From positions 1-64,000 of the forward strand of contig CAYGPZ010000004.1 of NCBI GenBank assembly GCA_964352025.1: DNA of 64,000 bases. Direction: 5' to 3'. This document shows positions 56,624 to 64,000 of the stretch, piece after piece. Under the pieces are notes generated by a model, which saw only the letters and a program-made list of their open reading frames with translations, was not told the DNA's origin and ran no database searches. How positions within the stretch are numbered: position 1 is the first letter of the stretch; each line of letters begins with the position of its first letter. This DNA comes from Hirschia sp964352025. Lineage in GTDB: Bacteria; Pseudomonadota; Alphaproteobacteria; Caulobacterales; Hyphomonadaceae. A program made the position numbers and the translations under genes.

Positions 56624-58513
56624 TTATGCATTAGATGCATATTTGGATAGAGCATCTTTGACGATGTCCAACGCACTTTCATCCTCTATTGTGGCCGGTG
56701 TATCGAAGGTTTGTTTTTGCGCAATTTTCCGAATTGTTCCCCTTAAAATTTTGCCAGACCGTGTTTTGGGAAGTTTAGAAACACCAAGCGCGGCCTTAAA
56801 CGATGCCACAGCGCCAATATTGCTCCTGACGTCTGCAATCACCTGACTAGACACTTCGTCCTGTGTTGCGGGTGCATCAACATTTAACACAAAAAGAGCA
56901 ACGGGGACCTCGCCCTTTGTTGCATCGGGCATCGCGAACACTGCACATTCTGCAATATCTTTATGAGCAGATACAACTTCCTCAATTGCCCCAGTCGATA
57001 GCCTATGTCCTGCAACATTTATAACGTCATCTATCCTGCCCATAACAGAAATATAGCCATCTTCATCGATAAAGCCTGCATCTCCGGTCAGATAGTAACC
57101 GGGATGGTCCTCAAGATATGACTTACGAAACCCACTCTCATTTTCCCATAAGCCAGTAAGACAACCAGGCGGTAATGGAAGTTTCACAACGATATCGCCC
57201 GATTGGCCTACCCCAACAGAGTTGTGACTTTCATCTAGAAAATCAAATTCATATCCGTGTACAGCTCTGCCAGCAGTCCCTATTTTGATATCTCTTTGAT
57301 CTCCACCCAGACACGTTGCGATGGCAGGCCAGCCTAATTCCGTCTGCCACCAATGGTCTATCACAGGTACACCTAACGCATCCTGTGACCATTCTATTGT
57401 ATCCGGATCAGACCTTTCTCCCGCTAAGAAAAGCGCTCGTAAACTTGATAAATCGTAGTCCTGAAGCAATTTACCCTGAGGGTCCGTTCCTTTAATGGCT
57501 CGAATAGCAGTTGGAGCGGTAAATAGAGTATTGATCTTATATTCTTCAATCATTCTCCAAAATGCTGAAGCGTCGGGTGTACCGACAGGTTTTCCTTCAT
57601 ATAGAACCGTCGTACACCCCAGCAATAGGGGCGCATACACGATGTATGAATGTCCAACGACCCAACCAATATCTGAAGCAGCCCAAAACACATCATCCGA
57701 CTGTGCACCATAGACATGCTTCATGGTCCAAATCAAAGCCACTGCATGCCCACCATTATCTCGGACAACACCCTTAGGTAATCCAGTCGTTCCCGATGTG
57801 TAGAGAATGTATAATGGGTCTGTTGCCGCAACTGATACGCAAGGTACCGGATCAGCATCTTTCAACGCTGAACTCCAATCAACGAAGCCCGATTGGGATA
57901 TATCTGCCTCTAACGCATCACGTTGTAATAAAATACAATTTTTTGGCTGATGACTACATAAAGACAATGCCTCATCAAGGATGGGCTTGTAAGCAATCAC
58001 GCGCTTAGGCTCAATACCGCATGAAGCAGTTAGAACTAAGACCGGCTCGGCATCATCTATCCGCTTAGCCAACTCCTTGGGCGCAAAACCACCAAATACA
58101 ACTGAATGTACTGCACCAATTCTAGCGCAAGCCAGCATCGCAAAAACAGCTTCAGGAACCATTGGCATATATATGACAACACGATCACCTTTGCTCACGC
58201 CGTGACGACTAATCATACCCGCTGTTCTGGCGACGACATCCTGCAATTCTAAGTAAGAATATCGCAATTTCTGTCCAGAATAGGCGCTATCAAAAACAAG
58301 TGCTGTTTTATCGCCATCCCCTGCCTCAACATGACGATCCACAGCGTTATAGCAAGTGTTCAGATACCCATTTAAGAACCAGCGCCCTGAAGGATACTCG
58401 TCTTGATCCAATGTTTTTGAAAAAGGAACATCCCAATCTATCGCTTGCGCGGCTTCTTTCCAGAAAAGCTCATTTTCATTCAATGAGGTATCGTGCTGAT
58501 TAATCGTTTCCAA
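56624..58513 (-). CDS. Propionyl-CoA synthetase-type acyl-CoA ligase
   Basis: A 629-aa AMP-forming ligase. YTSGTTGLPKGVVRDNGGH is the PrpE-type P-loop, DIGWVVGHSYIVY and the A8 block YLTGDAGFIDEDGYISVMGR are present, and the catalytic Lys is in TRSGKILRG. Acetyl-CoA synthetase is the closest alternative, but VVRDNGGH is typical of PrpE. No methylcitrate genes are nearby, so the true substrate may be another short acid. It is divergent from a LysR gene across a region with an 8-bp dyad. Confidence 0.85.
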   Translation of the reverse strand: METINQHDTSLNENELFWKEAAQAIDWDVPFSKTLDQDEYPSGRWFLNGYLNTCYNAVDRHVEAGDGDKTALVFDSAYSGQKLRYSYLELQDVVARTAGMISRHGVSKGDRVVIYMPMVPEAVFAMLACARIGAVHSVVFGGFAPKELAKRIDDAEPVLVLTASCGIEPKRVIAYKPILDEALSLCSHQPKNCILLQRDALEADISQSGFVDWSSALKDADPVPCVSVAATDPLYILYTSGTTGLPKGVVRDNGGHAVALIWTMKHVYGAQSDDVFWAASDIGWVVGHSYIVYAPLLLGCTTVLYEGKPVGTPDASAFWRMIEEYKINTLFTAPTAIRAIKGTDPQGKLLQDYDLSSLRALFLAGERSDPDTIEWSQDALGVPVIDHWWQTELGWPAIATCLGGDQRDIKIGTAGRAVHGYEFDFLDESHNSVGVGQSGDIVVKLPLPPGCLTGLWENESGFRKSYLEDHPGYYLTGDAGFIDEDGYISVMGRIDDVINVAGHRLSTGAIEEVVSAHKDIAECAVFAMPDATKGEVPVALFVLNVDAPATQDEVSSQVIADVRSNIGAVASFKAALGVSKLPKTRSGKILRGTIRKIAQKQTFDTPATIEDESALDIVKDALSKYASNA

Positions 58514-58586
58514 ACTAACTTTCCTCCATCCCCATGATGTACTTTTCGTTTATGATTTATCTTGAAAAGCTGTTTTTCTGGGCAGT

Positions 58587-58606
58587 GTTTTATGGTTTCA
58601 TAAAAC
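58587..58606. promoter_or_regulatory. Perfect dyad between the ligase and LysR genes
   Basis: GTTTTATG (58587-58594) and CATAAAAC (58599-58606), separated by GTTT. It is 74 bases upstream of the ligase start and 130 upstream of the LysR start. It is a plausible site for the LysR protein, though the spacing is not the usual T-N11-A. Confidence 0.45.
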
Positions 58607-58735
58607 GAATATTCCATCTTAATCAGGCAGGTTCCTTCCTCAATTCACTAAACAATTTCGCTCACCTACCGAGTATATTTATGTATAAAACGTATAGTTG
58701 TTGCTTTGGTTATGCCTATTATTTATCAATAGAGA

Positions 58736-59626
58736 ATGGAACTTAAACAACTTCGTCACTTTGTCGCTATTGTAGATCATGGCACATTTTCTCGAGCTGC
58801 TGAAGCAGTCTCAATAAGCCAACCTGCTTTGACCAGAAGTATCCAAAACTTGGAAGTTCGTCTCGGCGTTGAGCTAATTTCACGATCAACCCGCGGTCTT
58901 CAAGTAACCCCATCCGGAGAACAGTTATACCACCGAGCTAAGCTCATTTTAAAAGAAGTAGCGGTCGCTATAGATGACATAGATGTCGCTCAATCAAGAC
59001 AAATTCCATTCAGGATCGGAATGGCTCCCATGTTTGCGGCAAACCTATTACCAAAAATTATTGGAGAGGTCGCTCTGCAACATAATAACCTAGAGATAGA
59101 AGTTATTAGCGGACTTTTCGAAGACCTAGTCAAAAAATTGGAGACGGGTGATCTCGATATTATCTTCTCTAATATTCCATTCGTACCAGTCGCAGAAAAT
59201 CTTGTCGTCGAACCACTAATAGACATCGAAATTTGTTATGTCGTCAGCCAGAAACACCCGTTATCAAAAATTGATGACATAGACTTCAAGCAAATTGCTT
59301 CTTTTCCTTGGGCTGTCGTCGATGAGAAAAGCGCTAACGATTTGTACAGCTATATTTTTACGAGCAAAGGCGAAACCCAGTCACCTATTCGTATAAAATC
59401 AAATTCGCTGACAGTCTTGAAATCTATCGCTCAAAGCCCGCCTTGGATAACTCTTCTACCAAAACACATGGTAGAGGAAGATATCGACCTAGGTCAATTG
59501 ACCATACTCAAAGTTACAGAAAAATTGTCTCGCAAAGCAGGACTGATCTACCGCGCAAATACAGTAGATCACCCAGTTCAACATGCTTTCATTCAAACGC
59601 TTAAAGAGGCCTGCACTAGCGTTTAG
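58736..59626 (+). CDS. LysR-family transcriptional regulator
   Basis: A 296-aa regulator. The HTH is VDHGTFSRAAEAVSISQPAL, followed by TRSIQNLEVRLGVELISRST, then an effector-binding domain. It is divergent from the PrpE-type ligase and PhyH-like genes, the classic arrangement of a LysR activator and its target. Its 3' end overlaps the convergent methyltransferase gene by 11 bases. It resembles CbbR/CatM-type proteins only in general form. Confidence 0.9.
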   Translation: MELKQLRHFVAIVDHGTFSRAAEAVSISQPALTRSIQNLEVRLGVELISRSTRGLQVTPSGEQLYHRAKLILKEVAVAIDDIDVAQSRQIPFRIGMAPMFAANLLPKIIGEVALQHNNLEIEVISGLFEDLVKKLETGDLDIIFSNIPFVPVAENLVVEPLIDIEICYVVSQKHPLSKIDDIDFKQIASFPWAVVDEKSANDLYSYIFTSKGETQSPIRIKSNSLTVLKSIAQSPPWITLLPKHMVEEDIDLGQLTILKVTEKLSRKAGLIYRANTVDHPVQHAFIQTLKEACTSV

Positions 59627-60692
59627 TAGCGACCAATGACTGTAGGAATGGATTTGAAGAAGGCTTTCCTTCAGTGATATCGAAACCAGCTTTTTCTAGC
59701 ATTCCAACAAAGTTGCATTCGACAAAATCAACCGAGTATGGCTCGCAATTATTTTTAGAATCGTAGTCGATTAAAAACCGATATGCTGGGTCCAGTGTTT
59801 GACCATAATTGTTGGGGAATTCGAAAATAGTAAAGGTACCACCGGGACGTAAAATACGGTGCATCTCCTTCACGATTTCAGGTATTTTGTCGATGTGTAT
59901 TTCGTGAAATAATATATAGGACAAGACTGCATCAAAGCTATCGTCTTCATATCCTGTGTCTTCTGCTAATGCTTGTTGAAAAGTCACGTCCACATTGCGC
60001 TGTACTGCACACATGTGCCCATAACGTAATAATGGTAGAGCTACATCTAATCCTATGACTTCAGCATCAGGGTGGTTTTCTTTAAGCTGGAGCGTGGCTT
60101 GGCCAATGCTACATCCAACATCCAAAATACGTTCAAATCGACCTTCCGGTATGGCTAAGAGACCAGCAAGTTCTGCATGCAGCTCATCCTGATCATTTGT
60201 GCCTTCATAAAATACTTTGGTTCCATAGTGAAATACCAACCCACCAATCGGATCGTCTGTGTAGCCGCCTGGTTGTAAGTGAATTTCTTGACGCGTATAT
60301 CCTGGCGTAACAAAAGACTCATCGTACAATAATTTACCGGGCCCTTTTGCTTCTGCAGCATCTAACTCTTCAAGATGGTCTTCAGCATCTTTTACAAAAG
60401 ATTCTCGCGTGCGGCGCCACATCATTTCTTGTTGAGATCTAACGCCGCGTTGCCAAACTCGCGTTGCAGGCACTGAACGAAAAGCTGATTTTATATCAGC
60501 AAGATCATCGCCGTCTTTATCTTTAGTCTCATTCTTTGCCTTCCAGTCCTCATAGCTTGCTATGCCTTGAGCAGCTACAGCTGGAAACATACGCTGAATG
60601 AGCATTTTCCGAAACGATTCAACATATTCAAGATAACTCTCGTCGGCTAACTTTGTGGGTCTCGGTAGAATTCCAATGTTTCCTCGGCTCAT
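59616..60692 (-). CDS. SAM-dependent methyltransferase with long N-terminal domain (module copy 2)
   Basis: A 358-aa protein. About 185 helical N-terminal residues with a GPGKLLYDES block precede the class I core. SAM motif I is ILDVGCSIGQA (189-199), then VIGLDVA, YILFHEIHID and RILRPGG. The same plan as 54230-55294 shows these are paralogues. It follows the small partner gene by 11 bases. The position of the partner relative to the methyltransferase is reversed compared with copy 1. The substrate is unknown; the nearby FAD monooxygenase may make a hydroxyl acceptor. Confidence 0.8.
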   Translation of the reverse strand: MSRGNIGILPRPTKLADESYLEYVESFRKMLIQRMFPAVAAQGIASYEDWKAKNETKDKDGDDLADIKSAFRSVPATRVWQRGVRSQQEMMWRRTRESFVKDAEDHLEELDAAEAKGPGKLLYDESFVTPGYTRQEIHLQPGGYTDDPIGGLVFHYGTKVFYEGTNDQDELHAELAGLLAIPEGRFERILDVGCSIGQATLQLKENHPDAEVIGLDVALPLLRYGHMCAVQRNVDVTFQQALAEDTGYEDDSFDAVLSYILFHEIHIDKIPEIVKEMHRILRPGGTFTIFEFPNNYGQTLDPAYRFLIDYDSKNNCEPYSVDFVECNFVGMLEKAGFDITEGKPSSNPFLQSLVATKR

Positions 60693-60703
60693 GTCATTGT
60701 CCT

Positions 60704-61075
60704 CTATAGGTTTATCTTAGCATCTGGAATATCGCGCTTTGATGGATCATCTGGTGACTCGGCAGCTTCCCTGTTTGGACGGCGCAGAAAACACTCGAAA
60801 ACGCGCGATATCATTTCGTCGCGTTCAGTTTTTCGTTCTTCCAATTCGCTATCGGTCGGAACGTAGGCTTCAATCTCATTGGAGACGTCTAGACCTTTGT
60901 CTTTCAGAATACGCTCTAAAACAATTTGTCTGTCTCTAAAGGTCCAAACAACTGCTGATAATTCCAACAATGCATCGAACATATTGTCCGTTACGATATC
61001 ATCGAAATATGCGCGGCCATTGCCATTTATTTCAGCACCCAAACCTTTTAGATCATCTATATTCCTAGTCGTCAT
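60704..61075 (-). CDS. Small helical partner of the methyltransferase (module copy 2)
   Basis: A 123-aa protein, homologous by eye to the 95-aa protein at 55291. LSAVVWTFRDRQIVLERIL, GLDVSNEIEAYVP and a Glu/Arg-rich helix occupy the same order. It has extra residues at both ends. I know no family for it. It is encoded immediately upstream of methyltransferase copy 2 on the same strand, and 43 bases after the FAD monooxygenase start on the facing side of the same operon. Confidence 0.72.
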   Translation of the reverse strand: MTTRNIDDLKGLGAEINGNGRAYFDDIVTDNMFDALLELSAVVWTFRDRQIVLERILKDKGLDVSNEIEAYVPTDSELEERKTERDEMISRVFECFLRRPNREAAESPDDPSKRDIPDAKINL

Positions 61076-61118
61076 TTCAAATTACCATCCGCTGTTTTTA
61101 AAGTTGGAGCATCGACTT

Positions 61119-62285
61119 TCAAACTGAAACCTGCACCGGGTTATATTTAAATATACCAAGAGCATCTTCATTCTTGAGTGGCTGATTTTTCAATACATAA
61201 GGGTCTAAACCCTGTAATCTTTCGCCACCCAAATTGGATTCTCTTTGCAGGAATGAAACTCTTTCATATCTTGCTTTATTGTACTTCAAGAGAGCATCAT
61301 CCGTTGTTTCAGCAGCATCAAAGCAGCGAGCTAAAACAACTGCATCTTCGATAGCTGAAGACGCCCCTTGTCCAAAGAAAGGTAACATAGGATGCGCAGC
61401 ATCCCCAATCAAAGCAACGTTTTGCTCTATAAGGGTCGAAACTGGTTCACGGGAAAACAAGGCCCATCTAAAAGCCGTTTCGTTCGGAACGTTTTTTACC
61501 AGCTCAGTTACTTTATCGTTCCACCCTTCAAAAACCCGTGCGATTTCATCTGGCTCTGCTTTTATAGACCAACCTTCTTCTGACCATTCAGTTGTCTTGG
61601 CAAATGCAACAAAGTTTATGAGTTTACCTTGCCTCACAGGGTAGCATACACAGCTCCTACCCGGCCCGACCCACACTCGTGACGCAGCTTCACCATACCA
61701 CGATGGTAACTGCTCACTTGGTATAAGGCCTCTCCACGCAACATACCCCGTGAATGCAGGTTCATCGTCTTGGAAAATTTCATCACGCACCAGAGAACGA
61801 ATACCATCTGCGCCTATAAGCGCATCAACATGCTCCTCTTCACCAGAAGCAAATTGTATTTTTACCCCCGTTTCATCCTGTTGAATATTAGTCGCTCTTT
61901 TGTCTAGCCTGATGCAGTTGGGATCAAGCAAGTTCACACGACGCACTAACTCGTCATGAAAATCGGCTCGATGGATCTGATAGTATGGCGCTCCATACTG
62001 CTGCGTAACTTCCCGGCGGTCGATCGCGACTAATTCTTCATCAGTCTTACCATGATACGTATACTGCCATTGCGGTCTATCGGAATGCTTCTCCATAAAT
62101 TCGGTCATGTTGAGATAGACCAAACCCAACGCAGCATTTGGCGTAACTGATAATCCTGCGCCTACTTCGCCCAATTGAGGGGATTGTTCAAACAAACAAA
62201 CATTTCGTCCCTGCTTAAGTAGCCCCAAAGCAAGGGATAATCCGCCAATTCCGCCGCCTACAATGCCAATACGTTTTTTCATCAT
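61119..62285 (-). CDS. FAD-dependent aromatic monooxygenase
   Basis: A 388-aa single-component hydroxylase. RIGIVGGGIGGLSLAL begins the protein. IGADGIRSLVRD, WRGLIPSEQLP and LIGDAAHPMLPFFGQGASSA complete the salicylate/3-hydroxybenzoate hydroxylase pattern. It is the first gene of a leftward unit with the small protein and methyltransferase copy 2, so hydroxylation then O-methylation of an aromatic compound is a natural reading. It is divergent from an MFS carrier. It is distantly related to the enzyme at 9543. Confidence 0.85.
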   Translation of the reverse strand: MMKKRIGIVGGGIGGLSLALGLLKQGRNVCLFEQSPQLGEVGAGLSVTPNAALGLVYLNMTEFMEKHSDRPQWQYTYHGKTDEELVAIDRREVTQQYGAPYYQIHRADFHDELVRRVNLLDPNCIRLDKRATNIQQDETGVKIQFASGEEEHVDALIGADGIRSLVRDEIFQDDEPAFTGYVAWRGLIPSEQLPSWYGEAASRVWVGPGRSCVCYPVRQGKLINFVAFAKTTEWSEEGWSIKAEPDEIARVFEGWNDKVTELVKNVPNETAFRWALFSREPVSTLIEQNVALIGDAAHPMLPFFGQGASSAIEDAVVLARCFDAAETTDDALLKYNKARYERVSFLQRESNLGGERLQGLDPYVLKNQPLKNEDALGIFKYNPVQVSV

Positions 62286-62346
62286 GTTTTCAATTTAAGC
62301 GTCTTTACGGAAACTCGAAAGAGGTCAAACATCGTTACAAATTAAA

Positions 62347-62363
62347 TGATCGCCCAGTGATCA
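62347..62363. promoter_or_regulatory. Dyad in the monooxygenase/MFS divergent promoter
   Basis: TGATC (62347-62351) and GATCA (62359-62363) with a 7-base spacer. Symmetry and position (62 bases from the monooxygenase start, 79 from the MFS start) suit a dimeric repressor or LysR-type protein. The short arms make chance likely. Confidence 0.3.
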
Positions 62364-62441
62364 AGAAAATGAAGAATGAGCAACAATCTTTCGATCAGCT
62401 ATCGTTATTTAAACGCTTGAAAACAGTCAGGGTAAGAAACA

Positions 62442-63809
62442 ATGTCTGCATCAAAACCCAATTCAAATTCATCGTTTAAACTTGGCGGCCCCTATGCATG
62501 GTGCGTCGTGTTTATATTATGTATCACGTCTATCGTTGGGTATGTAGACAGGCAGATTATCAACCTTCTTATTGATCCTATTAAAGCAGACCTAGGTATA
62601 AACGATACTCAAATAGGCCTATTACAAGGCTTTTCATTTGTTTTGCTCTATGCGGTGTTTGCGATTCCAGTTGCATGGCTGGCGGATTATGGTCGTCGAA
62701 CAACGGTTATAATCGTTGGAATAATTTGTTGGTCACTCGCAACTTTCTCATGCGGATTAGCAACGACATTTGCCCTGCTCTTTCTCGCTCGCACGTTTGT
62801 AGGCCTTGGTGAAGTAACTCTAGCACCGTCGGGTTATTCCCTCATCGGAGATTATTTTCCCAAAGAAAAAGTCGGGCTTGCCATTAGCCTATTCACTGGA
62901 TCAGGATTTTTAGGTTCAGGGCTTGCCTATATGATAGGTGGCGCAATCGTTGGTGCCCTTAGCAAGCAGGACCTTTATGTCCTTCCTTTGCTTGGAACGG
63001 TAAAGACTTGGCAACTTGTATTTATGGTCGTTGCAATACCGGGCCTATTGCTGGCTCTCTTAATGTTGCTTGTTAAAGAACCACCACGCCAATCGCTGCT
63101 TTCAAATGATGTCGCCACGACAAGTATGCGCGAATCCTTCGTTGCTTTATCCAAACATATTTTTGCCAATGCGAGGCTATTTTCTGGCTTGTTCTTTGGC
63201 TTCTCTCTAATGGCGGCAGCCACTTACGCTATCGTTAGCTGGACGCCGGCCTTCATGACAAGAACATATGGATGGCTTCCCGAACAAGTTGGCGCAAGCT
63301 TTGGGTTAGTCTTAATGCTGTCCAGCTCAGGCGGAGTATTCTTCGGGGGAGCAATTGCTTCTATTCTTATGAAACGTGGCGTTCACAGTGCGAACCTACT
63401 CGTTGCTTTGAGCGCAGCAATAGCCGCAATAGGATTTGCAATTGCCTTTCCGCTAGCATCATCGGGACATATAGCGCTGACCCTTTTAGCCCCGACACTA
63501 TTTTTCGCAGCAATGCCATTTGGTTGCGGAACGGCGACTTTTCCTCTTGTTGCCCCTAACAGATTAAGAGCGCAAATAGTCGCTGTATACTTGTTGATTG
63601 CAAACTTGGTCGGCCTTACACTTGGGCCAACAGGAGTTGGGCTAGTGACTGATTTTGTTTTCCAAGACGAAACAAAAATCAATCTTTCACTCTCTATAGT
63701 CGCTCCGATATTACTCCTGCTTGGTGCTCTTGTCGCAACGATTGCGATTAAGCCCTACAGAAATATCATATCAGGTGCGGACGATGCATCTCCACTAGGC
63801 GATCATTAA
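62442..63809 (+). CDS. MFS transporter (spinster/aromatic acid-type)
   Basis: A 455-aa carrier with 12 predicted membrane helices and a short basic N-terminus. VDRQIINLLIDPIKADLGIN and the loop WLADYGRRT are typical of the spinster-like MFS group common in sphingomonads and relatives. It is divergent from the aromatic hydroxylase gene and is followed by a probable aldehyde dehydrogenase, so it may import the aromatic or a related compound. No ligand can be read from sequence. Confidence 0.87.
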   Translation: MSASKPNSNSSFKLGGPYAWCVVFILCITSIVGYVDRQIINLLIDPIKADLGINDTQIGLLQGFSFVLLYAVFAIPVAWLADYGRRTTVIIVGIICWSLATFSCGLATTFALLFLARTFVGLGEVTLAPSGYSLIGDYFPKEKVGLAISLFTGSGFLGSGLAYMIGGAIVGALSKQDLYVLPLLGTVKTWQLVFMVVAIPGLLLALLMLLVKEPPRQSLLSNDVATTSMRESFVALSKHIFANARLFSGLFFGFSLMAAATYAIVSWTPAFMTRTYGWLPEQVGASFGLVLMLSSSGGVFFGGAIASILMKRGVHSANLLVALSAAIAAIGFAIAFPLASSGHIALTLLAPTLFFAAMPFGCGTATFPLVAPNRLRAQIVAVYLLIANLVGLTLGPTGVGLVTDFVFQDETKINLSLSIVAPILLLLGALVATIAIKPYRNIISGADDASPLGDH

Positions 63810-63824
63810 TCGGGCTAAGGCTAC

Positions 63825-63838
63825 GTCCCTTAAGGGAC
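63825..63838. promoter_or_regulatory. Perfect 14-bp palindrome before the aldehyde dehydrogenase gene
   Basis: GTCCCTTAAGGGAC is fully palindromic with no loop, 48 bases before the next ATG and 16 after the MFS stop. With no loop it is a protein-binding type of dyad rather than a terminator. Confidence 0.45.
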
Positions 63839-63885
63839 ACCCGTATAGTAATTGAGTATCCACGAATTCATGCAGAGGCACGTTC

Positions 63886-64000
63886 ATGTCAATTATCGAA
63901 ATTCCACAATCTACTTCCAAGTTTTTAGACAAATCTCACGTGCATTTCATAAATGGAGAACCAACATCTTCTTCTGCAGCGGGAAGTATTGATGTCCGAA
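63886..64000 (+). CDS. Probable aldehyde dehydrogenase, N-terminal part (runs off window)
   Basis: The first 38 codons only. An AGAGG ribosome site precedes the ATG. HVHFINGEPTSSSAAGSIDV has the Phe-Ile-Asn-Gly-Glu opening followed by an Ile-Asp-Val strand usual in NAD(P)-dependent aldehyde dehydrogenases. The catalytic region lies outside the window, so the call rests on the opening alone. Confidence 0.55.
   Translation, partial: MSIIEIPQSTSKFLDKSHVHFINGEPTSSSAAGSIDVR

Noticed and set aside
1..64000. CRISPR array, prophage or insertion sequence
   Set aside because: No regularly spaced repeats, cas, transposase, integrase or phage structural genes were seen.

Overview
The window looks like chromosome from a heterotrophic, AT-leaning alphaproteobacterium, most likely a marine member of the Hyphomonadaceae/Caulobacterales side of the class. 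The grounds are a complete Entner-Doudoroff operon, a LacI-type operator of the AGCGC type in front of it, a large TonB-dependent receptor, the single-chain indolepyruvate oxidoreductase, and many small-acid catabolic operons. The genus cannot be fixed from sequence alone. No phage, transposase, integrase or CRISPR array was found. One tRNA gene (Ser, GCT) is present.

Layout. 0-2.6 kb: an S41 protease lipoprotein, a small lipoprotein and PhhB. 3.0-9.4 kb: zwf-edd-glk-eda-pyk, the whole route from glucose and glucose-6-phosphate to pyruvate except a 6-phosphogluconolactonase; a palindrome about 100 bp upstream of zwf is the probable repressor site. 9.5-14.7 kb: an FAD monooxygenase, an SPFH-like membrane protein, and a divergent pair that both carry ryanodine-receptor (RyR) repeat domains: a two-TM, RCK-like channel protein with a C-terminal RyR domain, and a stand-alone small RyR protein. 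14.7-18.4 kb: a zinc divergon, with a ZIP importer on one side and an ABC ATPase, a permease with a large His-rich insertion and a DUF3299 protein on the other, around a Zur-like box.

18.9-25.2 kb is amino-acid catabolism: a branched-chain-type aminotransferase, an acyl-CoA dehydrogenase translationally coupled to a single-chain 2-oxoacid:ferredoxin oxidoreductase, and a divergent Lrp/AsnC regulator. 25.3-36.6 kb is a leftward set: TonB receptor, haloacetate-dehalogenase-like hydrolase, DASS transporter, LeuC/LeuD, a Tat-signal FMN 2-hydroxyacid oxidase, an exported amidohydrolase and a LysR regulator. It suggests uptake and breakdown of small hydroxy- or dicarboxylic acids. 37-42 kb has an S10 peptidase, a truncated aromatic-amino-acid lyase (likely pseudogene), a kynurenine-monooxygenase-like enzyme and an isocitrate-lyase-family protein.

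42.1-50.7 kb is a tight leftward operon of HMG-CoA-lyase-like enzyme, HyuA, HyuB, CaiB CoA-transferase and an AceE-type E1. 50.8-55.6 kb has two divergent beta-lactamase-fold lipoproteins, a lipoprotein alpha/beta hydrolase, and a methyltransferase followed by a small helical protein. 55.6-64 kb has a PrpE-type ligase with a phytanoyl-CoA-dioxygenase-like enzyme, a LysR regulator, a second methyltransferase plus small-protein pair, an FAD monooxygenase, an MFS carrier and the start of a probable aldehyde dehydrogenase.

The most novel-looking items are the duplicated methyltransferase plus small-partner module (gene order reversed between copies), the divergent RyR-domain pair, and the HMGL-HyuAB-CaiB-E1 operon. 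All functions are inferred from residues and neighbourhood read by eye; no database search was run.
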